From Nematopogon swammerdamellus (Eukaryota > Arthropoda > Insecta > Lepidoptera > Adelidae): 64,000 bases of DNA. The position numbers and the translations under genes are program-made. Positions within the stretch are counted from its first letter, which is position 1. Each line of letters opens with the position of its first letter. Of this stretch, positions 1 through 11,200 are shown piece by piece. Location of the stretch: assembly GCA_946902875.1 (NCBI GenBank), contig OX336350.1, positions 19,582,048 through 19,646,047 on the forward strand. The letters are read 5' to 3'. Under the pieces are notes generated by a model. That model was not told the DNA's origin. It made no database searches and saw only the letters and a list, made by a program, of their open reading frames with translations.

Positions 1-84
1 CGCGACCGACGCAGACGGGCGTGCGGCTCGGTAACGTCACTCGCGATGGTCGTTCGCGGGTGGTGCGATGTGTCGACCGTAGGT

Positions 85-300
85 GTGCTTCACTTCTTCT
101 TCCTCGACCGTTACGCTAGGGCGCAGGGAGGTGGTGTTCTTCCTCGATCGACACGCCACGTGGCGTAGGGAGGTAATCCTCGACCGTAACGCCACGGGGC
201 GCCGGGAGGTGGTGGTGCGATGGCTCGACCGTACGCCGCGAAGCGCAGGGAGGTAATCCTCAACCGTCACGCCTCGGGGCGCCGGGAGGGAAACGTAGCG
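85..300. repeat. Degenerate GC-rich minisatellite
   Basis: About five imperfect units of roughly 35-45 bp, each with a CTCGACCGT-like start and a GCGCNGGGAGG-like end (starts near 101, 141, 178, 222 and 257). Open frames on both strands here are by-products of the GC-rich repeats. No protein family is recognisable. Confidence 0.6.
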
Positions 301-1260
301 CAGCGTTTAGGTAAAAGAAATGCGTGGGTGGCTTTACGAAGCCACGCACTGAGTAGCACCCGGGACGTGCGTGGGTGGAGCACTCGCCGCGAGAAGAACC
401 GTCCGATCGGCCGAGGCAGTCGTTCCGCTCTGAAGTCTCTCTTCCGACTGTGCGCTCCTCGGTCGACCGGTGCGCCGAGCTCAGGCTCAAGGCGTTTTCT
501 CTTCGTGGTGTTGCGGCGAATACTGAATGAACGGTCCGAAACGTGCTATATTTGTATACGCGCGGGCGCGCCGAGCGCCGCGGATGCTGAGATCTCATCT
601 CGACAGATCTCGCAGCCTCCGCTGGACCAATCACAGCGCTCTGCGCCCGCGCCGCACGCCTCGGCCCGGTTCATTTCACTAACCAGTTTGGCGAGTGCAC
701 ACCTCCCATCTGTCCCGAATGAAACCCAGTACGCAGCAACATATTTATTTTTGTAAACTTATTCTATCTTATATATCTTAAACTACGACTATCTATCTTA
801 GTCTAACTTATCTATCTTAACTAGGCCCATATATCTCTATCTAACTTATATATCTTAATCCTACTTACATAACTTAACTAAATTCTTACATCTCTAGCCT
901 TACATATCTTAACGTATTTGTACATTTCGGCACAATACAATATTTATACATTGTGAAAAAGTGAAACCAGGCACAAATCGGATACTTAATTAGTTTTAAA
1001 CACAAATTAACCAAACATAAACACTGCGCGCCTTATCACTCACTTCCAACAGCTAACTGGCGGCGTGCGACCCAGTGACGTCACGCACTCCGCGGCGCGA
1101 CTAGTCGAAGATCGGCGCATCCATTTTATTGCTACTAGCTAATTTTTGGTCGTACGACAAAAATAATTACACCAATGTTTTGGAATTTTCATGGACTTCA
1201 ATACTACATTCAAAACTAAAAACCACGTTGATCCTCATTCGATATTCGTTTGTTCGTTTA
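301..1260. other. Non-coding, GC-rich to AT-rich transition
   Basis: No recognisable gene. Bases 300-720 are GC-rich with a CCAAT motif at 627-631 and could be a promoter or first exon of a gene outside the window, but no TATA or initiator arrangement is convincing. Bases 740-930 are a degenerate array of TATCTTA-like words. An octamer TGACGTCA (CRE-like palindrome) lies at 1076-1083. Confidence 0.35.
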
Positions 1261-1263
1261 AGT

Positions 1264-1333
1264 GATTTCGTAGCTCAGGGGTGAGGGTCTAGGAATAGTA
1301 GTTTTATGACCTGGGTTCGAATCCCATAAAATC
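1264..1333 (+). repeat. tRNA-like sequence (SINE head or tRNA pseudogene)
   Basis: It has an A-box-like TAGCTCAGGGG, a well-formed T arm (GGG-TTCGAAT-CCC) and partly complementary ends (GATTT with AAATC). The D stem is imperfect and the anticodon region is over-long, so this is unlikely to be a working tRNA. A T-rich tract follows. Most likely the 5' head of an old SINE. Confidence 0.45.
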
Positions 1334-1427
1334 TTTTTGGTTTTTTTTTTGCTTTTTTTTCTTTTTTAAGCAATGATACGGTGTTTAAATTGTTTTAGGG
1401 TGTTTAGTTTTTTACCACCTAAGAACC

Positions 1428-1576
1428 CTAACCACCTAAGAATTATTTTCGGAAATACAAACTTGTAACAAAAACGACATGCACCGCCTCAACATTAGGT
1501 TAGGGTTAATATTTTTTAAACCACCAAAACAGTTTGTATATTTCCGAATATTTCCGAAAATTAAAATTTCTTAGGA
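1428..1576. repeat. Imperfect foldback element
   Basis: CCACCTAAGAAT...TTTCGGAAATACAAAC on the left is mirrored by GTTTGTATATTTCCGAA...TTCTTAGGAGG on the right, giving an imperfect inverted repeat of about 40 bp per arm. It resembles a decayed MITE. No target-site duplication was established. Confidence 0.45.
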
Positions 1577-1948
1577 GGAGAACTGTCAGTGAGAGACATC
1601 AGAATTGATCCCGAGCCACTCGTTGCATGACGTACAATATAAATCAGTAATCTGTGGAGCCAGATCAGATCAGATTCAATAGTGTTAAATCCCAAAGACA
1701 TTTAGGTATATCGGTAATCTGTGTTAAATTCTATGCCCATATTCCTCCGTCATATCATCATATGGGTATCTCCCTGCGGCTACTTCGGTGAGCGTTGAGC
1801 GACGACGGCAACAGAGCATCTGGCAGGCAACCCCTTAAATTATAATCAAAGATCTAGAAGATCATTGATTATGATTAGTGGTTTGATTACAAAGATCTTA
1901 TAAAACAATATTCTTTGGGCAACCCTACCGACAAACGGTGACGACGTG

Positions 1949-2151
1949 TCAGTCAGACTGACGTGTTGCTCGTCGTGTGTGTGGTTATATATATATACAT
2001 ATATATTCTCTTTGGTGCTTGCTTTGCTTGCTTGATTCCGATCCGAATAGTTTTTATTCGTTCGCCGCTCGCCGTAGAGAATTGTCGTGTCGATCGTGCG
2101 CGTGAGCTGGCGCTACTTACATTTGCCCGGTCTTACAGGAGACTCGTCATT
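1949..2151 (+). promoter_or_regulatory. Probable cyclophilin B core promoter and 5' UTR
   Basis: An arthropod initiator-like TCAGT lies at 1949-1953, about 200 bp upstream of the start codon, followed by sequence without other recognised elements. An upstream in-frame reading exists from about 1963 but looks like UTR (TA repeats at 1986-2005). The transcription start is inferred only. Confidence 0.3.
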
Positions 2152-2244
2152 ATGGGAGCTATCATTACCGGCCTCGGGCTGCTACTTCTGGTTTCCACCG
2201 CGTGGAGCGATGATTCTCCGAAGGGGCCCAAAGTTACGCACAAG
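2152..2244 (+). CDS. Cyclophilin B exon 1 (signal peptide)
   Basis: Encodes residues 1-31: start codon, signal peptide and a charged linker ending THK. The donor is AAG|GTGAGC in phase 0. The ATG at 2152 is chosen because it directly precedes the hydrophobic signal sequence. Confidence 0.9.
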
Positions 2245-5200
2245 GTGAGCGTTGCGAGTTATTTCAGGCGTTTTCCATTCATTATTTTCGTACGTAAGTG
2301 TGAGATTATGAATAATTTTCCTTCATCTTTTAAACTCTCTACTAAAATCACAAAAGATTATGAGGGCGGAGGCTGCAAGGTCATCCACGGGGGTCGCTAA
2401 CCTCCGGCCGGCTTGCGTTGGACGCTACAAGTTCTCCGATCACGGATTATTGCCGTTATATTTGTATTGAATGTATCGAACAGGAAACCTATTCATTTTG
2501 CTGTGACTTGCATAAATGTTAGCTTGCGGTTTATATGCGAGGCATAAAAAATATTTAATTAGACTTAGGTACATAGTTGTTTTTTTTATGATATTCGTTG
2601 TGTGTGGCTGAGTCAGAGGGCCAGAGCACATGCTCCGATCAGCCAATATCACCTCCGTGAGTACAGCTGCAATACCAGAGACTTCTTTCTGGATTGTTGG
2701 CTATACTGGACTTGAGAACACAGCCGAGGCTGCTATGCGGCCATCATTCGTCCAGTAGAGTGGTATCAACCCAGTCAGCTACAATTTGAGCATAGGTGTG
2801 CAGAGGTGGGGTTTTGGGGGTGCAACCCCGCCCCCCCAAACAAAAACAATTTTTGTACACTTTACTAGGGATTCAATGGTTCCACCACCCAGATCATTTT
2901 CTAGGCTCGTTCCAATATTGAATTTTTAATTTTTTTATTTATGGAAACTGACACGGTTGGCTACTTCACCTACAACATCCGTGATGTCAGCCCATAACAC
3001 CGGGTGAACTAGGTGCCATGTCAGTGCTTCCCTTCGATCGTGCCGGCTACACTGAACTGGAAATTCCCAGGAACAAAATCTAAAACCAAAATCCTGGATG
3101 GACCCTACCACCTAGTAAGGAGCAAGGGAAGGGACCTACAGTTTAACACCGGTTCCGATCGGTGATGTTACATACCTATTAAAACTGTGTCCAATCCAAT
3201 GGCAATTAAGTCAGTTTATAGCTAGCAAATTAATTATTGTTTTACGGTAATTTATTTTGATAGTACCGGTGGGTTTCCAGCCAACAAAGAGTCAGAGGAA
3301 ATAATAGATTATACAAGGAGCACAGGTTCTGAACAAGAAATTGGTAGGAAACAATATTTGAATAAGTTAAATAAAAAACAATTTAAAAAGAGTTTTTATT
3401 ATCAAATCGAAAATATACTTGCATATTATAATACATTTTTCACTTATATCTTATCTTAATTTACATAATTTCTTAAATCCTACATACATACATATACCAC
3501 AAGCTGTATGCCAACAATCGAGGCAAGTACAGTAATCGGTGTTGTGCTGCAAGAACTCCTGTAATTTGTTTTTTATGTAATCTAACATGGGAGCCTGTAC
3601 CGAGAGACCAATGGTACAGTCGACAGCGCCAAATCACCTCTCCTCGCGAAACCACGCTCAGTTAGGCGCCATGCCAGCAGGTTCGCAGATTTGCCAGGCT
3701 GAATTACATACTACCCTAGCAAATCATTTAGACGAATGGCATTTGTGTTAGTGATAATATGCACAGAGCAAGCATGTATTAGTGCGGTACCCCCTCCGCC
3801 CCGCGCCGGCACCGTTATGACCCTTTGTACAGTTCGCATCACCTATGTGGACTGCGCACGTAAAGATGCAATGCAGCTGCAGTGGTTGGAAGAAAAAAAT
3901 ATTGAATATGAGGGAAGAATGACAAAAAAAGAACTATATTACATTATTACTTGTAATCGCCCACCCAAGAAATACTATGTTGACGAATTGTTCAGGGAAA
4001 ACGGGCACGAAGTCTTGCTACTCCCTCCATACCAATGTGACCTGAACCCGATCGAGTGCATATGGAATATTATGAAGCAACGGGTCGCATATAAAAATAT
4101 TAATCAATCAGAGCAAGAAATTGAAAGATTGACTCGTGAAGCGATAAAATCAATATCCTCGGAGGATTGGAAGAAGGAAATAAATCATGAAGAAAGATTA
4201 AGGAGAAACTACTGGGAACAAGAAAGACTTGAAGAGTTAGAACAAAGAGAATTAGTGATAAATGTGGGCGTAGACAGCGACTCTAAATTGGAACATCTTT
4301 ATTCGGGAGATTCCGACATGTCGGGGATTGAAGAACTGGGAATGGATGACTAATACGTGAAACAGGTATAGTAAGCGCTAGGTATTACCTACTTCAATAA
4401 ATATGAAAAGAATTATTTAATTGAATACCACTCACGACTTTTTTGCTCTCTGTACTATTATTCTCTCGACATTTTAAGAGATTTTATTACCAACTCGTCA
4501 TAATTTGCGCCACCGCCGGCCGGAGCAGACGTCTGCGCTCCATAGAAAGCGCGAGACCGCTGCCTTGATAGCGCGCTCACTAGATTTGTCCACCAACTTG
4601 TCGCCCAATTAGTCAATGCGGCGCTCGGCGCACTAACACATGCACTCAGCTGGCGCACTGTGTACGTATTATAACTAACACAAATGCCATGCGTCTAAAT
4701 GATTTGGTAGGATAATACCACACAACACTGACCACGATGATTAACAAATTATTAGGACAAGATAACTATCAAGCAGCAAGTAAGCACGAAAACCCATGTA
4801 CAGCATGACTCCGTGAAAGGACGTGGTGGTTATCCATATTATTAAAGAGGTGGTTATCCATTCGCCATTTAGCGTTAAAAACCTTAAATCAACATTTATA
4901 AAAAATAAATTCTTCAAATAAAAATTGTTTCCCAACAAGCTCACAGGGTCATTCAGTCAATCAGTCTCGTCATCCAAATAGTCCATGACCCACGGCACCG
5001 TGGTGCTGGTGTACCGGGTCGGCGGTAGGTCGTATATGACCTGTAGGGCGTCTTTCGCATCCTTGTCCAAAGGGAAGAAATCTTGGTTTAGCACAAAACG
5101 AGGCAGAAACAGAACCCCCGCCTCGTAGTTGGCGATCCTGAGTGTGGGCTTACCCCTGTCGTAAGTGCCCCACGCCCCCTTGCTGAAGTTAGCGGATGTG

Positions 5201-8200
5201 AGCAGGTAGTAGGCGGCCATCTTGTAGTCTGGAGACGCTCGCATGTACGTCTTGATGTGCGGCAAGCCCTTGTCCCGTTTCGAACTCTGCGCCTTCCACT
5301 CGTGCAGGAAACCGTTCAACCAAGGTTGCCTCGCATGCGTGGCGGCCTCGTACGGCAACTTACACTTCCGCATCTCTCCGTGAGCTCGCTGTACGCTCTC
5401 CAAGGAGGGATAAATGAACTTCAGCTCGGCGTCCGCCGCGCGGTCCTCAGCGGAGTCGTTCTGCACTCGACAAAATCTCCACAGAAATTTCCCAGTAAAC
5501 CAGAAACTGGGCTCCTTTCCATAGTTGCCGACGCTGCTGGACTGCACTATGAGATCCCACTCGTGTCGGTTGAGAACCGGTATCTCACAGTGCTGACTCA
5601 GTAGTTCACTTACCCGGGACATGCCCCAACTGGTGTCTCTACATTCACCTGGGACAGAAGCCACTAAGAACACGTTGATATTTGAAAAGTCGCATCTGCG
5701 CACTCTGTTGATGTAGTACCAGAGACACCGCTCTTTGTACACATTCAGATAATTGAGCAGACTTTTTTTGAATCCTGTCGGAGATTCGCCGGCGTACGAC
5801 ATTGCGGAATTAGGCAGCGCGGGGCACGGCGGGCTGAGCCATAGCCCCTGTGTTATGTTATCCCAGTCCTCAAAGCAGAGATTGGCGGTTGAAATAACGA
5901 CACGTAATGAACCGTCTTCGTAACACAGTAGCATCATCTTGGTGTGCTGTATCCCGAATTCTGTCGCCGTACTGACCATGTGTGCATCGACGTTCGGATT
6001 CTGGTCTATAGTCTGCAAGTCTGACTCATACCCGTACAAAATTGTGAGTTTCTTTTCACCATAGCCGGCCAAATTGTAGTGGTCCAGCAACCAATCTATT
6101 TCCAGGAGGAAGGTGATCTGGAGAGAATTTTCCAGTTCACCGAGACTGGAGTCGAGGAGCTCTTGAAACGTGATGGAGTTTTCTTGAGTGTGTGTTTCTA
6201 TCTCGGCGGTGATGGTAGTGTAGAAAATGTAATATGGCGATGCACGTTCGTGTTTCTTGGCCATTTGCCCCTTCGGCAGAATAACTTTGGGGAAATCTTT
6301 TCGTTTTTCTGTCGGCTCCACTATAGGCTGTTCAGAGTCGGTTGTAGAAGTATTAGAAGCCATTTTGACAATCACTTTTTATTTTCTGTTGTAATGTTCC
6401 ACTTTACGCACTATTGAATACTGAACTGTTAGATCAGTTATCTAGTTATCTATCACTGGGTGTTGTATTGGTTTGATAATTTTTTGATTGTGTTATCTTT
6501 TATGTTCTGTTTTATTTCTTGGAACACTCGGATTCCTATTGTCTATACCTATTGGTGTATTTTCTTTTGCGTGATCTGAAGTGTCTTAAATTCACTCCAT
6601 AATTAATTCACATTGTTTTAACACTTTTTTTTTTCACTCCGTTTCCACATAGTCTTCATTCATTTTAATTTTAATTTGTACACAAACAGTTCTCACAATG
6701 TAATTTATTGTACAAATACACTATTTATTCAGTTGGCTTGAATTACGCAATTGGTTTTTAAAAGTATTTATCCGCCGATTAAAGCTAATATGTACTGGTG
6801 CCACGACTGTATTTGCTGATGTTTCTTCATCGCTGAAAAGAAACAACGAAAGATTAGATCCCTTATCCCTGTGGACTTGTTTATAAATTTTTTATTTCAG
6901 GCATTTATCAGTTTGGCTGCATGGAATTTGGCAATCTGAAGAAAATGTAGCATTTAGTTAATTCTACAATAAAAAAAGGCCGTAGTAGTAATGCCTTACT
7001 CATACATTGTCAGCCTCGGTAGCCCAGTGGTGCGGTCGGTCGACTGTCGGTCATGACTCATGATCATAAGCACACCTGGGTGCGGTCAGTGAATGGATGG
7101 GTGACCGCTGGAGGCTGAACGTGGTTCGGATTTCTGAAAACTTGTAGGTCCCTTCCCTTCTTACCTTACTAGGCGGTAGGGTTTAATCCGCCCGGGTTGG
7201 TACCACCGCACTGAATGAAAGGTCGGTTGAAATGGCTATGTAAATAGTTCGTGTTTTACGTCCAGTTCAGTGTATCCGGCACGACTGAAGGGAAGCACTG
7301 ACACGGCACCTAGTTCACCCAGGTGCTAATGGCACAGATTACTTGATAGTTACTTCGTAACAGATAAATCACTCCATAGAAAATGTTCCTACCTTCGGGC
7401 TTTAATAGCCTACTCTTTCACATCGCCAATCGCTGCGTGCGAAAATGTACCTTAATGATCGAGTGTAAAGTGATTATTGCTTTGCAGCTGCGCGCAGGTT
7501 GCGTGGGCGAGCATCTATGTATATTTCGCGCGGCTGACGAATTACCACTGAAATAGACCACCGGCGGTCCGTCGGGCGGTAGTTAGTTAGCGCGCGCAAG
7601 TACATGGAGTGTGTGAGGCCTGCTGATGGGCTGACATCACGGCTGTAGTAGGTTATGTAGCCAACCGTGTCAGTTTCCATAAAAAAAATATTCCATGACA
7701 TTGTCAGTAGTACCTATACTGTAAAAAAAATATGTACGATTGTTTGAAGCCTACTCCACACGTTGGCCAAAAATTGCAAACACATTAGTTTTATCTCCCT
7801 CTAACTAAACATTAAAAGAACATGGAACTAAAACATTTGGCTTATTTGATTAATGTGTGAAGGAAGTTTAAGAGATCTAGCTGGCCTGAGCTTAACAGAA
7901 TCCTCAGGAGGTGTGACCTCTGCTGAAATTGTCTACTATAGCAGCGGTTCTCAATCTGTGGTACGCGTACCACGTGGTACGCGGAATGCTTCGAGGTGGT
8001 ACGCGAAAAAATTAAAAATTATGCCCTACAAAATTTAATAAGCGTCAATAAAAAGTGTCACAATCCTAATTTAGAAAGTTTTGATGATGAACATAAACAT
8101 AATTTGAATTGTGATGTTCTTAGCGATATAACAACTCACTGTCAAATGCTCATAATGAGTTCTGAGTAATATTTTAAACACGATTTTTCAGAACTAAATT

Positions 8201-11200
8201 CGGTAAGAAATACATTTTTAGATTCGTTTCCGAGATCACTTACATACATTCGAGGAAAGAAAATCATGAATTGAACTTTGGTGCGATGCTAACCTCCAAG
8301 AGAATTTAAGAATGTAGATATAAGTAGAAGATAAATATTATTATTAGCTTCTTGTAGGTAAAGGTGGTACGCCCGGCAATCATATTGGTTTTAGTGGTAC
8401 CTGAAAAAAAAAGTTTGAGAACCCCTGTACTATAGTGTTATCTACTTATCTGTGAGCGGAGCAATCATTCAATTGACACATGTCAATTTAGCAATAAAAT
8501 TTATATTGATAAACAAAGATCAGCCCACATGAAGACTACCATTCAAGAGTCCAACCTCGCAATCCCGTGGCTAGAAGGAAACTCTCTATCGAAAACTGTG
8601 CACTGGCTGTGTAGTTATAGCTATTTTAAAGAATTACAATGAAATAAAAATGGAAACTAAACTAACCTAACTTAACTTTCGGCCTGTCATGCAATCAGCT
8701 TTTTTATTGTTTTTTATGGAAGACAAGACAATGGTTAAATCCATGCAAACAAATTGTAATTTGTAGGTAACTACATTTTGTCATACCGTAATTCAGCATG
8801 CAAGATTGATTTAAATACGAACAAAGCCGCACAAAAAAAATTAAAATTATGAAATGATTCCTTATTGCCCCAATATAGTGAAGCAAAAAGTAGGGTTGTG
8901 ATTTTAATTTTCACTTTCAAGCAGTATCCAGGGAGACTAAAATAAATACTCACAGTGAAACATCTGCGTTTGCACGAGTGCGCCTGTACCTGGACACAGC
9001 AGTGCCCCCGCCAAGTTCGAGCTTCTAAATTGTCTGCAAAAAAAAAAGAGTTTCTACTTCAAAACCCTCGAGCAAAAAAATTATAATAATAAGTAAATGG
9101 GTCGAGCCGCTGTTGACTTATAAGCGAACATACATACAGATTGCAGACGTTGGTCATACATAATTCACAAATTCTGTCACGCGACATTGTAACGTTGATT
9201 GTCGATTGACGTGTGGAGTATGACAATTTGGTAACACTTTCGTGCGTCAAACTTGTTACCCTAACACCGCCACTATTATTAACAATGTTTAAAACATTAT
9301 TTAAAAAGTAAAATGACAAATTTAAAAAAATTGTGAGTGAACGAAAATTATTTTTGACTTTTTAAGGGACGGGGATTTTTAAAATTTGTAATGTAACTTT
9401 TATTTCAAGCTTTTTTAAAAAAACTGCATGCAAATCGGTCCACTTTTTAAGATAATTAATTTTTTTATGACTTAATTACTTGATTACAAACATAGCTAAC
9501 ATCCATCCCGATTGAGCTAATAAAGAGTCTAATAAAAAAACCGCATTCAAATTGGTCCAGCTGTTTGGGAGCTACGATGCCACAGACAGACACACGCGAT
9601 GCCCATACACACACACGTTAAACTTTTAACACCCCTCTTTTTTCGTCGGGGGTTAAAAACAATGTTTAAAACATAGTTTAAAGCATAGTTTCAAACAATG
9701 TTTAAAACAATGTTTAAAACAATATTTAAAACAATGTTTTAACACAATGTTCACCAGGTGCGGTTCTCAATCACGATCGGCGGAGAGCCGGCGGGGGAGG
9801 TGGTGATCGGGCTGTTCGGCAAGACGGTGCCGCGGACGGCGGAGAACTTCTACCAGCTGGCGCAGAAGAGCGTAGTCGGCGAGGGCTACAAGGGCAGCAA
9901 GTTCCATCGCGTCATCGACAACTTCATGATCCAGGGCGGCGACTTCACCAAGGGCGACGGCACCGGAGGTAAGTCAATATTTTTTTTATGTTATCCGGTA
10001 TGGGTGGCTGAGTCGGAGGGGACAAAGCGCATGCTCCGACCAGCCAATATCACCTCCGCGAAGGTAGGTGCCATACCGGAGACTTCCCTGGATTGCTGGC
10101 TATACTGCAATAGAGGAGAACACAGCCGAGGCTGCTATGCGGCCATCTTACATTCAGTATGGTGGTACCAATCCAGTTGGCTGCAATTTGAGCCTACCAC
10201 CTAGTAAGGGGCTAGGGAAGGGACCTACAGTTTTACACCGGTTCCGAACGGTGAAGCAGCGGGTGTAGGTATGCGCGTAAATTTTTTCGTCAGAAAAAAC
10301 TCATTGGTACACGCCAACCGGATTCGAACCTCGGACCTCTCGCATGAGAAGCCGATGCCGAAACCACTCGGCCATCCGCTGCTTTGGAAAAAAATACCTT
10401 GAGATTCATATGTTCGTCGTTGAGTCGTCGTTCTTGGTTCGTGTTTTCCGTCAAGTTCAGTGTAGCCGGCACGGCGAAAGGCACCTACTTCACCAAGGCG
10501 CGATAGGCTGACATCACTGCTTTTAATACACGATTATCGCCTACTGGCTATGTAGCCAACCTGTCAGGGTCTAAGTAGATTGTCTTACATTGTGTACAAA
10601 TTCGCCGAAAACTGGATGTGAAACTCTACTGGTGAAACTAAAAATTTTTTGACAAATAACTTTTTTTGGGGAATGTAATTTTTTTTTATTTTTTCGCACT
10701 TTAGCAAAGCTATGTTCCTTATTATTATTGTCGACAATAAAAATGTCGAATTTGAATTGTTGGAAGCCAGCAAGAGATAAGTGGAAATACCAACAATACA
10801 TTGTTTTTTTAAATTAAAGCAGCTTTACTCACGGTTCCACTCCGAGCTATGCTGCTTTAATTTAAAACAATGTCTAACAACCACGGTAATTTAAAACCCA
10901 TACCTACAATACAGATTTGTAGACGATTAATAATTTGATTTTGTTATCAAGAATTATGAATTATTAGATAAGGAATCTTATTATCATAATAATTATGATG
11001 TATGGTTTTTTTTTATGAGTTTTTATGGAAACTGACAGGCTTGGCTACTTCACCTACTTTGCAAGAGATAAGTGGAAATACCAACAATACATTGTTTTTT
11101 TAAATTAAAGCAGCTTTACTCACGGTTCCACTCCGAGCTATGCTGCTTTAATTTAAAACAATGTCTAACAACCACGGTAATTTAAAAACCCATACCTACA

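Noticed and set aside
220..756. 178-codon open frame in GC-rich DNA
   Set aside because: Arg/Ser-rich low-complexity translation overlapping a minisatellite, with an equally open opposite strand; no family resemblance.
1264..1333. Functional tRNA gene
   Set aside because: Good T arm, but weak D stem, over-long anticodon region and imperfect acceptor stem; better read as a SINE head.
9969..9985. Exon 2 of cyclophilin extended past 9968 because GKSI continues in frame
   Set aside because: The GTAAGT donor itself encodes that reading; sequence after it is poly-T and SINE, while exon 3 supplies SIYGE.
10068..10268. Repeated 66-codon frames beginning MPYRRL (also near 14314 and 40829)
   Set aside because: They are the body of SINE-A read through, repeated because the SINE is repeated.
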